A stretch of DNA of 64,000 nucleotides from Chloroflexota bacterium (GCA_028875055.1 JAPPGG010000056.1:1-64000); one strand, 5' to 3'. Numbered from the stretch's first letter, positions 38,057 to 48,885 are shown. Notes: a model not told the origin generated them from the sequence alone. Program-made: numbers and translations.

Positions 38057-39454
38057 CTAGACCACCAGGGTTTCCAGTAGACGGGTTAAATCGGGTTCTT
38101 CCTCAAACCGCCACAGGATGTCCAGCGCCGCCGAACATTGTTGCTCGGACAATACGGCTGAGGACAGGCTGGTGAATTTCTCGGCAACTTCATGGTCGCT
38201 AAGGGGGTTATTCTTGTGCCCCTTGGGATAGGAAGTGGCGGCTTCGGTGGTTCTGCCGCCGGACTCCACAACTTCAATTCTGCAGTTGTATTGCTGGGGA
38301 TACTTTTCGGTAAAGCCGGCTCCCTCGGACATGGTCATCCTGGACATAAGCGCCCGCAGGCTGGGGTCCGCGATACGGTGGGGCGCAAAACTCGCGGGAG
38401 TAACCGAGCCATCCTGAAGAGCCATGGCAACCAGGAAAGGGATGCTGTGGTCGGCAGTTTCCCTGGTCTGGGGATCCCATTTCTCGGGTTCCGTCTCGGG
38501 GCTGCTGACGCCGGACCGATAAATTTCGATGGAAATAGATTCGACGTTTTCGAGATTTATACGAGGGCGCAGGGCCACGGCAAGGCCGATTGGGGCCTGG
38601 GTGTGTATCTGAGAAGGATAAAATTTAAACGTAGTATCATTTATCAAAAACTGCTGGCCATCTCTTCCGAATTGCTCAAGGGTAACCTCCTGGGTAACCC
38701 CTGACTGCTCCCACAGTCCCCTTCTTCCCTGGAAGGGCTCGGCGGGGCCGGACATGCCTTCAGCGGCAAGCTGGGCCGCAAATACTCCTGCCCGGGTTGC
38801 GCTGGCCGTAGCGCATCCCTTCCACATGGAAAGTTCGCCGGTGCGAGTAACTCCAAGGGGCAAATTAGGGGCCAGGGCCAGGGATATGGCATTTCCCATG
38901 CTGTCCCGGTCCAGGCCCATCAGGGAACCGGCGGCGCAGGTGGCGCCAACGATGCTGAACATGCCCTGGTCCCAGCCCAGGTCACCGGTAACAACCTGGT
39001 CCGACAACCTGGCGAAAATTTCGTAGGCCAGGGTGATGGAAGTCAGAAGTTCCCGCCCGCTCCGGGAATAGGCGTCACCCACCGCCAATACGGCCGCAAT
39101 CATGTCGCTGGGATGACCGCCACCCGGAGAGAAGTAGGAGTCATTGCAGTCCAGGTAGCGGATCATGCAGCCATTGGCAAAAGAGGCCATATCCAGCGAA
39201 CTGAAGTCCTGGGTCCCGACCACCCGTGCCGGCGGATTCCCGGCGACAGAATACGCCAGCTTGCGGGCTATCTTGGCCGGTTCGGCCAGGTAACCACCCA
39301 TGGCACATCCCACCGTATCAATGAGTGTGCGCTTGACCTGGTGGACCGTGGCTGCGTCGAGGTCCTCATAGGTCAGGTCGCATGAGTATTCCGCCAGCAG
39401 CTTGGTGGTGTCGTCCATGGATGGCTCCGAATCTACTCTTTCTGGTCGATACAC
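38057..39454 (-). CDS. MmgE/PrpD family protein
   Basis: TLIDTVGCAMGGYLAEPAKIARK, SFANGCMIRYLDCNDSYFSPGGGHPSDMIAAVLAVGD. Confidence 0.9.
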   Translation of the reverse strand: MYRPERVDSEPSMDDTTKLLAEYSCDLTYEDLDAATVHQVKRTLIDTVGCAMGGYLAEPAKIARKLAYSVAGNPPARVVGTQDFSSLDMASFANGCMIRYLDCNDSYFSPGGGHPSDMIAAVLAVGDAYSRSGRELLTSITLAYEIFARLSDQVVTGDLGWDQGMFSIVGATCAAGSLMGLDRDSMGNAISLALAPNLPLGVTRTGELSMWKGCATASATRAGVFAAQLAAEGMSGPAEPFQGRRGLWEQSGVTQEVTLEQFGRDGQQFLINDTTFKFYPSQIHTQAPIGLAVALRPRINLENVESISIEIYRSGVSSPETEPEKWDPQTRETADHSIPFLVAMALQDGSVTPASFAPHRIADPSLRALMSRMTMSEGAGFTEKYPQQYNCRIEVVESGGRTTEAATSYPKGHKNNPLSDHEVAEKFTSLSSAVLSEQQCSAALDILWRFEEEPDLTRLLETLVV

Positions 39455-39481
39455 CGGGACATATAGCAGTAAGGGCCTCGC

Positions 39482-41494
39482 CTAGTTGTCGGCCGCCTGG
39501 GCTTCGGGCACCCTGCTGGTCAACTCGACGTAATGGTCTGATGCCTGGGCCACCAACAGTTCCACGTCCTCGGCCAGCACATAGCCCTGCTCGACCAGTT
39601 CCTCCGCTGCTGCCCTTATGCGGCTCAAATAGTCTTCCCGGGAAGAATAACGCTCCTCAATTGAAGCGCGGGGATCGCCGCTGGCTTCTCTTTCAGCCCG
39701 GGTGGCAGCGAAGGGAATGGTGGAGCCGGCCAAGGTGCCGCCAGTAGCTCCGCCAGAGGAAAGAATCTGCCCTTCCCCACCGATGTCTGCATGCCGCAGG
39801 TTCCAACCGGTATGGGTGGCCAGGGGTACGGTGGTCAGGGGCAATCGAATCCCGGCCTTTTCGTTGCCATCTTCGTCAACGGATGGAACCAGCAAAGGAT
39901 AGGGTTCCCCCATAACCGCTGGTACGTTTGTGGCCACTCCGGGCTCGGGTCCAAAGTCCATCCTGCGGAATCGACGGTAAGGGTCGGGAGTGTTTACGCC
40001 AGGAATCTTTCGCAACGCCTCAGACACAGAGTCGGCATCCGCAGCTGTGCCATCGTCCAGCCTGGGGTTCTGGCTTGGTGGCGCTTCTGTACCCTCGGAA
40101 ACCCACCGGTCCAGATTCACCAGCGCCGCTCTAAGCAGCGGCCTGTAGTCCAGGCAATTGAAAGGCTGCTGTCCCTTGCTTCCGTTCGCCGGGTCGCTGT
40201 CTCTCAGGTAAGTGGTGCCCAGCGGATGCTGCGCCCCACCAAAGTGGTAAACCCGGACATCGTCCGGAACCTCCAGGTCTCTTTCCCCTGACATGTCTAT
40301 ATGGACCATGGCTCCGCCGCCGCCCCAATACTCGGATGAGGTGTAGGTGTACATGATCTTGGGCAGCGGGCCCTGGGCGGCCGAACGGGTCAAGACGCCG
40401 TCGGTTTGCCCAGTAACCGGGTCGGTCTGCTCGCTGTCGCTAAAGGGGAAGAGATTGTTGGGGCTTCGGCTGGCCTGGCTGGAAGGCTGAGCAAAGCGCT
40501 GGTTGAATTCTCCGTGCTTGGCCCCGGCAACATGGGGAATCAGCCCGTCAAAGACCCTTCGACCCTGCTCATCGTAATTGAGGCCATAGTAAACAAGGTC
40601 GCGAAGGAAGCGACCGCTCTGGGAAGAACCGAAGCTGTAGGCGTATTCCAGGGAGCCGGCGCACGGATTTCCGTCCTCGGCAGTGCCGTGGCGCAGGAAG
40701 GACGCCAATTCACGGGTGGCCAGCAGGCCGGCCCCCACGATAGGGGCTCCAGTAGTGGAGTAGATGACCTGGTACACCTTGCCGGGCTCGAATCCGGACT
40801 CCCGGTAAACATAGTTGGCATCAGGGACGACCTGCCCATCCCTGACACGGGCAAATCGCCATTCTTCCCTGGGGATTATGGATTCCGGACCATCTTCGTG
40901 GTCCTGGACAGTCATGTAGGCTTCCCAGTCCTCCAGGTTGTTGGCAGGATAGGGCCGATGATTTCGGTCAGAAACGAAAACCTCGTTTATGGGCTCGTTA
41001 GGTACGAAGGTGACTACCAGCTTGCCGGAGATGCGAGTGCCATCCAGGTTGCGGGCCTCGGGCGGGTAGAGCCTGAGGACTCCGGGGACATCCGGCGCAT
41101 CGTGCTGCCAGCCGCACCAGGCGACAGTGTACCCCTGGCGCATCAGGAACCCATTCCCAGCCTCCAGGGGAACATCGGGGGCCAGGTCGGGAGCATTGTT
41201 GAAGTTGCGAAGGCAGGGACCACGGCCGCGGTTGAGAATGTCGAAAAAGAGCCTGCCGTTGCCCTTGCCGGGGTCAACCGGCCTCAGGATTCGAAAATCT
41301 GAGTAAAAGTGGACCTCACCCGTATTACTGCGAGGGGCAAGCTTGAGGTCAGTTACGGTTTCGTTGAAGGGATTCACCGGATCTACTGTGAAATAGACAG
41401 TCCCGTCCAGTTGTTCATAAGCTCCCACATCGCCGAATGACTCTCCGTTAGCGAAGGGTTGGCGGGAGGTAATTTCCAGCTTTCCTACAGCCAT
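39482..41494 (-). CDS. Alpha/beta hydrolase domain-containing protein (about 670 aa)
   Basis: EYAYSFGSSQSGRFLRDLVYYGLNYDEQGRRVFDGLIPHVAG and overall architecture of the large alpha/beta hydrolase-domain family. Confidence 0.75.
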   Translation of the reverse strand: MAVGKLEITSRQPFANGESFGDVGAYEQLDGTVYFTVDPVNPFNETVTDLKLAPRSNTGEVHFYSDFRILRPVDPGKGNGRLFFDILNRGRGPCLRNFNNAPDLAPDVPLEAGNGFLMRQGYTVAWCGWQHDAPDVPGVLRLYPPEARNLDGTRISGKLVVTFVPNEPINEVFVSDRNHRPYPANNLEDWEAYMTVQDHEDGPESIIPREEWRFARVRDGQVVPDANYVYRESGFEPGKVYQVIYSTTGAPIVGAGLLATRELASFLRHGTAEDGNPCAGSLEYAYSFGSSQSGRFLRDLVYYGLNYDEQGRRVFDGLIPHVAGAKHGEFNQRFAQPSSQASRSPNNLFPFSDSEQTDPVTGQTDGVLTRSAAQGPLPKIMYTYTSSEYWGGGGAMVHIDMSGERDLEVPDDVRVYHFGGAQHPLGTTYLRDSDPANGSKGQQPFNCLDYRPLLRAALVNLDRWVSEGTEAPPSQNPRLDDGTAADADSVSEALRKIPGVNTPDPYRRFRRMDFGPEPGVATNVPAVMGEPYPLLVPSVDEDGNEKAGIRLPLTTVPLATHTGWNLRHADIGGEGQILSSGGATGGTLAGSTIPFAATRAEREASGDPRASIEERYSSREDYLSRIRAAAEELVEQGYVLAEDVELLVAQASDHYVELTSRVPEAQAADN

Positions 41495-41582
41495 TTTCAG
41501 CCTCCATTTGGGGTTTTGAACTCAGCCGGCGCACCCATTAAGGGACCTGAACCAGCCGGCAAGCAGTGTGGGTTGACCGAAC

Positions 41583-44500
41583 TCACAAAATGGCGCTGGT
41601 ATCTACATCCAGGTCCGTTGGCGCTTCATCACCGGTGAAATCGAGCCACCAGCGGGCAAATTGCCCTTCGCCATACTTGTCGCGCAGGCGGGCGAGGTGG
41701 GCCTTGACCTGAACCAGCACCGGAAGCTCGTACTCGGTGACCAGCTGATATGTACGAGCCGTCCATTCAAGGGCGCCAACGAGGTTGTCCGTCTCTTCAG
41801 CCACCATACCAAGCTGTCCATACGTTCGGGCTACCCGCTGCACATCCCCCAGTTCTTCGAAGATCTCCCTGGCCTGGTGATACCAGTTGTCCGCCTCCGC
41901 GTATCTCTGCTGCTCGTGGAAAAGAACTCCCAGCTGTCGGCACTCATCGCCGGCTCCCCGGCGGTCGCCCAGTTCCTCCCGCCGTTCCAGGGCGGCGAGA
42001 TACCACTCTTCCGCCTCTTCGAATACTATCCCCCTGTCCTGCTCCAAAAGACCCAGGAAATGCAACTCTGTGGCCATCTGAGCCTGATTCCCGAGCCTGT
42101 CGCACAGGCCCAGAGCCTGCTGGTACCAGTTCTTGGCTTCATCGAAGTTGTACTGAGCATGACAGACCGTTCCCAGTTCGTGATAGACCTGAGCTGCGGT
42201 TTCTTCGTCACGGTGCTCTTCAACCATTTCCCGGGCACGCTGGAACCAGCTTTCCGCCTCTTTGTGCTCGAACTTCAGCTGGGTTACCAGGCCCAGGGCC
42301 CGGTAGTCCTTGACCATTTCCTCTTCGTCGGGCAGGCGTTGGTGGATATCCAGGGCCTTGCCGTACCACTCCTTGGCCTCGGTATAGAGACGCTGGTGCT
42401 GGCGCACCTGGCCCAGGGCAAAGTAGTCGTCGGCCACAGAGGAGCGGTCCTCTCCGCTCTCGATGATTTCCAGGGACTTCTGGAACCAGCCCGCCGCTTC
42501 ATCCAGTCTCCGGTAGAGCAGGGCTATGGCGCCAAACTGGTGATAAACCGACGCGACCCGTGGGTCTGAGTCGGCTTCGGGCTGAGCCGTCAGGTAATCG
42601 GACAGCTGTTCGTTGAGTTCCTGGGCGCGTACAACGTCACCGCTTTCTACAGATTCACTCACATCCGTGCCCAGGAGGTACAACCAAAGGTCAATGGCTC
42701 CGGCTTCAAACGCAGATTCAGCTGACCCACCGACGGCTTCCAGGAGTTGCGACCTCAAACGGCGAAGTTCGGGTATCCGGCGCTGCATCCGGTAAACCTG
42801 GGCAAGAGGCTGGACTATGAGCTGGGCGTTGTCCCATTGGCTTGCCTCCAGCGCCAGTCCAAGGGCCTGATTCAGGTTACCCTCCTCAGCCAGCACGGCC
42901 GTAGCGCCGGAGTCCTGATTCTCGTAAAGCGACTCCATAAAGTAATCCGCGGTATCCGCATACACTCGCACGAACTCAGTTTCCAGGGTGCTGATGGCTT
43001 CAGCTCGAAGCTGACGCCCGAGCTTGGAACCCAGGAATCGCGGCACCGCCGGATGAATCTGGTACACGCTGGGAGAAATGGGCTCCAGGAGGCCGGCGGC
43101 CAGCCCGGACCGCAACAGCGTCCGGCACGCGCCCCAACCCAGCTCCTCGCCCATCGCTCCCCGATAAGCTGATTCCTGGGTAATGTGGGTGAGTATGTCC
43201 ATCATTACCCGACGCTGGAACAGGGCAAGGAACGGCAGGTGGGTGCGACTGCGGTGTGACATCTTGGTCCAGGAGTATTCCATCAGGGCGGTAAGGTAGC
43301 TGTCCCTTCCTTCCTCCACAGCCCATTCGGGCAACTCGCCTGTAGTGCGGGCCAGTTCCCCGCGCAGTACGGAAGCAGGAACATCGTTGAGCAGTGGCAA
43401 AGCGACCTGGCAGGCCAGGGGATGGCCCTCAATGTCGTCCAGCAATGTTGCGACTTCTTCGTTGATCCGGCCAACGTCAATGCCTGCCCTGGCGACAATG
43501 GCGCCGCCTAACTCCCGTCGTTCAACCCGGTTCAGTCCCTTCATTTCTATGACGGCAGGCGGTACAGGAAGCCAGCCCTCGGTGGGATTTCGACTGCTCA
43601 GCAAGACCTTGCTGGCACCGGCGCCGGTAACTTCGGATATGAAGCGGGCCATGTCTGCCTGCTCGGCCTCAGTCAACAAGCCAGGCGAACCCGAGGGAAA
43701 GCCGGCGATGTTTTCCGCCCCGTCAAGAATTAGCAGCGAGGGCTGCTCCTTGAGGTATTCCACCACCCAGCCAAGCTGCCTCTCGGCGTTGAGGTCGGCG
43801 AACCTCAGGCCCAGGATGGAGGTGCCAATTTCGTGTATTACCCGTTCCAGGCTGGCGGAGTGAGAGAGCTCGAAGGGAGTGTAGAATACGCCGCCAGGCA
43901 GTTCCCTTCGACCCGTTTGCTGAAGCCAACGGGCCAGGCCGAGGGCCAGCTCAGTCTTGCCCACCCCAGTGTTTCCAGACAGCAAGACCAGGCTGTCTAG
44001 CTCCAGGGCCTTTTCCAGCTGCGCCATCTCGGCATCTCTGCCGATAAGGCCATACTGGCCGGCCACCGGAAACTGGCTTTCCGGCTCTTCATCCTGTTGT
44101 TGCTGGATGGCGGGGGGAGCCAGCGGATTGACCTGTTGGGCCAAGATGGCAGGAGGCGAATAGCTTCGAGAGCGGTAAACGGAGGGTGTGATCCAGTCCC
44201 ACGATACCAGTGGACCGGACAAAGTGGGGCGATGCGGTTCATCCATCAGGCCACTACGGGCAGCAGCGAGTGATTCTCCCGCGTCCTTACCCTGGGCCAG
44301 GGACTGGTAAAATCTGCGGAGGAAGCCCTCTGTTGCAGGAGCGCCCCGAAGCTGCGTGGGTACCAAGATGGAAGCCGGGACCCCTGCGCTGGCCAGTTCC
44401 AGACCTACCTTCTCCCAGGCCTGGCGTTGCTGTTCGGTCCTGTTGCCCCGATCCCCTGCCGAAATGAAGACCAGGGGAACTCCGGCATCAATCAAGGCAC

Positions 44501-45257
44501 GGCCCAACTGGGCTACGTCCACGGACTGTGCCGACGACCCTGGCCCTTCCAGGAGCAAATTGCCCTCGTCGTCAAGGACAATACCATCCAGGTGGACCAC
44601 GTGGTAGCGGGAAGGGTTTTGTTCCAGCCTATTGGTAAGGGCATCAAAGGTTGGGGGTCGGAGAAAATCGAGTTCCACCTCAACGTTCAGGCCCTCAAGC
44701 ACAGGAAGCAGCGCTTTTGACAGGCTGCAAGAGTAACTCTCATTTTGGTCCGCGACATAAGGCGCCGCTGCCAGGATGTTCAATTGTTCCGTCGTAAGTT
44801 CGGCGTCGAAGGGAGGTTGGTCCGAGGATTCGGTGTGCCTGATTAGGGATGAGATACCGGAGACCAGATATCCGGACTCCGGGTTATTCAATAGTTCCCA
44901 AGGGAGAGAAAGGAACTCGGCGCGGCTTGAGGCAATGCGCAGCTCTCGGTTTTCCCCGTCTTCAGATAGTACCGAGTCCAGCAATTGTCGGCATTCACCT
45001 TCAGGGAAAACAGTCTCGTACAGTAATCTCCCCAGGTTGCGAAAGCCGTTCTCCACGGCCCCGGCCCTCTCCACATTGGGCCCAAAGGGGCTGTCCAGGT
45101 ATTCCTGGAAGTACCAGGAAATCTCAGCTCGGTCTGCGTTTGCCAATGGATTACTGAAGGGCGTGGCTGGGGCGGCGACGGGGCTGTCCTCTGCCCGGAG
45201 AACTAGCTGGAGTTGGCCGGAGTCAGGTAAGTCGTGGATTTCCAAAGACCTGATCAA
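41583..45257 (-). CDS. CHAT-like domain plus STAND NTPase plus TPR-repeat protein (1224 aa)
   Basis: CHAT-like FLSLPWELLNNPESGYLVS and YHVVHLDGIV; Walker A LLSGNTGVGKTELALGLARWL, Walker B PSLLILDGAENI; many C-terminal TPRs. Confidence 0.85.
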   Translation of the reverse strand: MIRSLEIHDLPDSGQLQLVLRAEDSPVAAPATPFSNPLANADRAEISWYFQEYLDSPFGPNVERAGAVENGFRNLGRLLYETVFPEGECRQLLDSVLSEDGENRELRIASSRAEFLSLPWELLNNPESGYLVSGISSLIRHTESSDQPPFDAELTTEQLNILAAAPYVADQNESYSCSLSKALLPVLEGLNVEVELDFLRPPTFDALTNRLEQNPSRYHVVHLDGIVLDDEGNLLLEGPGSSAQSVDVAQLGRALIDAGVPLVFISAGDRGNRTEQQRQAWEKVGLELASAGVPASILVPTQLRGAPATEGFLRRFYQSLAQGKDAGESLAAARSGLMDEPHRPTLSGPLVSWDWITPSVYRSRSYSPPAILAQQVNPLAPPAIQQQQDEEPESQFPVAGQYGLIGRDAEMAQLEKALELDSLVLLSGNTGVGKTELALGLARWLQQTGRRELPGGVFYTPFELSHSASLERVIHEIGTSILGLRFADLNAERQLGWVVEYLKEQPSLLILDGAENIAGFPSGSPGLLTEAEQADMARFISEVTGAGASKVLLSSRNPTEGWLPVPPAVIEMKGLNRVERRELGGAIVARAGIDVGRINEEVATLLDDIEGHPLACQVALPLLNDVPASVLRGELARTTGELPEWAVEEGRDSYLTALMEYSWTKMSHRSRTHLPFLALFQRRVMMDILTHITQESAYRGAMGEELGWGACRTLLRSGLAAGLLEPISPSVYQIHPAVPRFLGSKLGRQLRAEAISTLETEFVRVYADTADYFMESLYENQDSGATAVLAEEGNLNQALGLALEASQWDNAQLIVQPLAQVYRMQRRIPELRRLRSQLLEAVGGSAESAFEAGAIDLWLYLLGTDVSESVESGDVVRAQELNEQLSDYLTAQPEADSDPRVASVYHQFGAIALLYRRLDEAAGWFQKSLEIIESGEDRSSVADDYFALGQVRQHQRLYTEAKEWYGKALDIHQRLPDEEEMVKDYRALGLVTQLKFEHKEAESWFQRAREMVEEHRDEETAAQVYHELGTVCHAQYNFDEAKNWYQQALGLCDRLGNQAQMATELHFLGLLEQDRGIVFEEAEEWYLAALERREELGDRRGAGDECRQLGVLFHEQQRYAEADNWYHQAREIFEELGDVQRVARTYGQLGMVAEETDNLVGALEWTARTYQLVTEYELPVLVQVKAHLARLRDKYGEGQFARWWLDFTGDEAPTDLDVDTSAIL

Positions 45258-45461
45258 GAGTTAACTCCATCTGTACCAGATTGGCAACTTAACGCTGGCC
45301 GGTCCACCCTGGGCCAGCGCACCCGGTTTTCGAGGGGAGACTGTTCCGTTTTCCCGTATGGCGCTTCGCCCGCATTATACTATATTTGGCTGGATTCAAA
45401 CTGGACTTTCTACAATGAACACGTCGACGAAGTTTACCTTGGACATTGAGAGGGCGGGCTG

Positions 45462-45890
45462 ATGATTTACCTTGACGACCGGATGAGAGAGTTGCTGTAC
45501 AGCGCCATGGACGACCGCTGTACCTGCCTGCTGGGGACGGCCGACGGGGAGGGCAAACCCCAGATCAGCATGAAAGGAAGCGTGATGGTCTTTGACCGGG
45601 AAACCCTGGCCTACTGGGAGCGGGCCAAGCGTTCAGCCCTGGATAACGTGGCGGCCAACCCCAACGTGGTTATCTTCTACCGCAACTCCCCTTTGAGGAT
45701 AACCTGGCGGTTCCATGGGAAGGCCGTGGTTTACGAATCCGGGGCAATCCGGGACAACGTGATGTACCGGACGGTGCAGGCCGAACTGGACCGGGACCCG
45801 GAACGACAGGGGGCCGCAGTGCTGGTCAAAATCGACAGCATCACCGACCTGGCAGGGAATGTGCTGCAGGGGCGGGATGAAGAGTGTTAG
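45462..45890 (+). CDS. Pyridoxamine 5'-phosphate oxidase family (FMN-binding) protein
   Basis: CTCLLGTADGEGKPQISMKGSVMVFDRETLAYWERAKRSALDNVAANPNVVIFYRN. Confidence 0.85.
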   Translation: MIYLDDRMRELLYSAMDDRCTCLLGTADGEGKPQISMKGSVMVFDRETLAYWERAKRSALDNVAANPNVVIFYRNSPLRITWRFHGKAVVYESGAIRDNVMYRTVQAELDRDPERQGAAVLVKIDSITDLAGNVLQGRDEEC

Positions 45891-46169
45891 CAGCCGTTCG
45901 ATGGGGGAAGGAGACCCGTTTTACCTTGGTCACCGGAAGTTATGCTCTCATCAGCGCAGTCGCGGTTAAGTGCGGATGACGGGTGAAGCTTCTTACCTGC
46001 CGCAGCGGGAGTCGGGAGAGCAACTAAGTCGGGTTTGACACCCGGCGCTGCCATGACAGAGTTAATAGGCAATTGACCCCTTTCCCAGCAGGGGCAGCAG
46101 CCCTGTGGCGTGTCGTCAAATAGCCCCGGCATGCCCGTGTGAGCAGGAATCTTGACTACAGCCGGCGAG

Positions 46170-46189
46170 GTTCCCGCCTTCGCGGGAAC
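46170..46189. repeat. Short hairpin repeat gttcccgc-cttc-gcgggaac
   Basis: Perfect 8-bp inverted repeat in a non-coding spacer; resembles a commonly recurring bacterial intergenic hairpin. Confidence 0.45.
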
Positions 46190-46237
46190 GACGAAAAGGT
46201 ACGCTGGATACTCTGCCTTCTATATTGACGGCAGCCC

Positions 46238-48364
46238 CTAACCCTGAAAAACGGCCAACGCATCAACTGCCCGAACTCCCTGTCCCTGAGGGAGGACCAT
46301 CAGGGGGTTGATGTCCAGTTCCGAAAGGGTCCCTTCCAGTTGGGCGGCCATCCGGGATACCTGGACCAGGACATCGGCGAGGGCATCCACGTCGGCAGGC
46401 GCCGAACCCCGGAAACCCTTCAGGATGCGCGAGCCCCTAACCTGGTCGATCATTTCCAGGGCTTCGGAACGAGTTATGGGGCACTGGCGCAGGGCGACGT
46501 CGTTATAGACTTCCACCATAACCCCGCCGGTTCCGAAAAGGAGCACGGGTCCTAACTGGTCGTCAAAGGACACACCTGCGATTACTTCCACGCCGCCGGT
46601 TACCATTTCCTGCACGAGGACGCCGTTGATGCTGGCGCCGGGAGAAGCCTGGCCGGCACTTGACATTACCTGGTCGTAAGCTGCCCGAACCTGAGCCTCG
46701 TCGGACAAGTTAAGCCTGATTACTCCGGCCTCCGTCTTGTGGAGGATGTCCGGAGAGTCCACCTTCAAGGCCACCGGATAGCCAATTTCGTTGGCCGCAC
46801 TTACCGCAGCCTCGACATCGGCGGCAACAATCTCTCTGGCGGTTGGCACATTCCAGGCGCCAATCAGTTGCTTGCTTTCGCTTTCCGAGAAGGCAGTCCG
46901 GCCCTGGCTCCGCATTTGGGCTACTACCCTTGACTGCGCGGCGGACATTTCGGGACACTCTCCAAAGCCCTCGGACAGGCGTTCATCGCGCCACTGGTGG
47001 TACTCCAGGAGGGTCTTGATCCCCAGGGCCAGTTTATCGGGGACGTAAAAGACGGGAACCTGCGCGCCTTTGAGCATGGACAACCCGTCGGTGGCGGACC
47101 GGGTACCAGTCCACAGGAAAGCCAGGCCTCTTTCGCTGGAGTCGCGCTGGGCAATAACCTGACTGGCCTGGGCATCTGAGCCGGCGCTGGCCACCACAAG
47201 AGTGCCAATGTGGGGCTGCTCGCTCATGTGTCGCATAATTTCAGGGAAAGAGTCGCTGTTGGCGAAACCGGTTACATCGGAGGGATTGGCGGCCCAGCCG
47301 AAACCCTTCAGCACATCGTTTATGCCATCCCGAGCTTCATCGGTCAGCGGCGGCAGGTCCAGGCCGGCCTGGCCACACATATCCGCAGTCAGCGAGCTGA
47401 TTCCCCCGGAATGGGAAACGACTGCCACTCCCTGCTGGGCAGGTTTTCTGGTGTGGGCCAGCAGCTGGGACACTTCCAGCAATTCGTCATAGTCCTGTAC
47501 CCGGGTAATGCCGTACTGGGCGAATATCTCGTCGTACAGGGCGTCGGAACCGGTGAGGGCCGCAGTGTGGGAACGGGCGGCGCGGGAACCCAGGTCGGAG
47601 CGACCGATCTTGATGAGAACGATTGGCTTGCCGCGCTCCGCCGCCAGCTTGGCGAGCTCGATGAGCTTTCGTGCGTCTTTGAATCCTTCAATAAACCCGG
47701 CAATCACCTTGACGGATTCCTGGTCGAGCAGGTAGCGGGCAAAATCACAGAAGTCCAGGTCTGCCTCATTGCCGGTTGATATGATGTGGCTCAGTCCGAT
47801 GCCTTCTTCCACCGCGCGGGTGAGGAAAGGACCAAAGGCGGAGGCCCCACTCTGGCAAACCAGGCCGATGGGACCGCTCAACCCGTCAGAGCCACGAGAA
47901 GACGCAGAGGGCCAAATGTCGCCCTGAACATTCGCTACTCCGAGGCAGTTGGGACCGCAAATCCGGAGCCCCGATTCCCTGGCAAATGCACCGACCTCGC
48001 CCTGGAGATCGCGGCGGTCATCCATATCCCGCTCGGAAAAGCCCGCTGAAATAACTATGGCGGCCCTGGCGCCCTTTTCGTGGCTCTCCCTCAAGACGTT
48101 CAAAACCTGGTGGTAGGGAACGACTATGCCCACCAGGTCGGGCGCCTCGGGCAAATCGGAAACGCTGGGATAGGACTGAACACCCATGATTTCGTCGTAG
48201 CGGGGATTCACCGGGTAGATATTGACCCGGTCTTTGGCCTTCAGCATGGCGTTGAGGAAACGGCCACCATATTGCATGCGGGGGGTGGCGCCTACAACGG
48301 CGACAGACTTGGGATTCAGCATTTTGTCGATGGACGCCAACTGGGCATCGGTCCAGGTTGCCAT
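46238..48364 (-). CDS. Acetate/acyl-CoA ligase (NDP-forming) family, fused CoA-binding and ATP-grasp domains
   Basis: MLNPKSVAVVGATPRMQYGGRFLNAM, GPNCLGVAN, ALTGSDALYDEIFAQYG; C-terminal ATP-grasp GYPVALKVDSPDILHKTEAGVIRLNL. Confidence 0.92.
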   Translation of the reverse strand: MATWTDAQLASIDKMLNPKSVAVVGATPRMQYGGRFLNAMLKAKDRVNIYPVNPRYDEIMGVQSYPSVSDLPEAPDLVGIVVPYHQVLNVLRESHEKGARAAIVISAGFSERDMDDRRDLQGEVGAFARESGLRICGPNCLGVANVQGDIWPSASSRGSDGLSGPIGLVCQSGASAFGPFLTRAVEEGIGLSHIISTGNEADLDFCDFARYLLDQESVKVIAGFIEGFKDARKLIELAKLAAERGKPIVLIKIGRSDLGSRAARSHTAALTGSDALYDEIFAQYGITRVQDYDELLEVSQLLAHTRKPAQQGVAVVSHSGGISSLTADMCGQAGLDLPPLTDEARDGINDVLKGFGWAANPSDVTGFANSDSFPEIMRHMSEQPHIGTLVVASAGSDAQASQVIAQRDSSERGLAFLWTGTRSATDGLSMLKGAQVPVFYVPDKLALGIKTLLEYHQWRDERLSEGFGECPEMSAAQSRVVAQMRSQGRTAFSESESKQLIGAWNVPTAREIVAADVEAAVSAANEIGYPVALKVDSPDILHKTEAGVIRLNLSDEAQVRAAYDQVMSSAGQASPGASINGVLVQEMVTGGVEVIAGVSFDDQLGPVLLFGTGGVMVEVYNDVALRQCPITRSEALEMIDQVRGSRILKGFRGSAPADVDALADVLVQVSRMAAQLEGTLSELDINPLMVLPQGQGVRAVDALAVFQG

Positions 48365-48784
48365 GGGGACCCTCTCTCAACACTAGATTAGGTTGTCATA
48401 AAGGAAGCGCATCTTTCGAGTTCAAACCGGCGCAGTGGCAATATACCGAAATTCGGCGAGGCTAACAATCGTAAAGGTACAGGCAGCCCGGTTCCGGGGA
48501 TGATGGCTTTTTCCTATTGCCTCGTCTTGGTCACGGTCGCTGAGGCCAGGGGAAAATCAAGTCTCGCGGTTGTTTCCCGTCATTTTCGCTCGTTTGGTAT
48601 CTGGACGCGGGGTCTGCTCGGCTAATGTGCGAGCGGGTTAGACAGACCTTACGGGGCGCCGGAAGTCGGGTCGGGCACTTAGCTGTTTCAGATTCCGCAA
48701 AAGCTGAAATGGAGAATTCGCCTGAATAGAGGTAGCTGATCGCTGGCAAGACGGGAAGGATTTTCTGCAAACCCCGATGAATGC

Positions 48785-48885
48785 AATCTGGATTCTTCAC
48801 TCCGGTCGGAATGGGAGTGGTCCCGGGTGGCGGCAGGTTGCCCTGCGAGGCTGAGTCGCCTGGGGCGGGTTGGAAGCCCGCCCCA
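48785..48885. repeat. Cluster of intergenic repeat-like sequences
   Basis: gattcttcactccggtcggaatg (minus-frame translation HSDRSEESR) and ggggcggg-ttggaag-cccgcccc palindrome. Confidence 0.45.
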
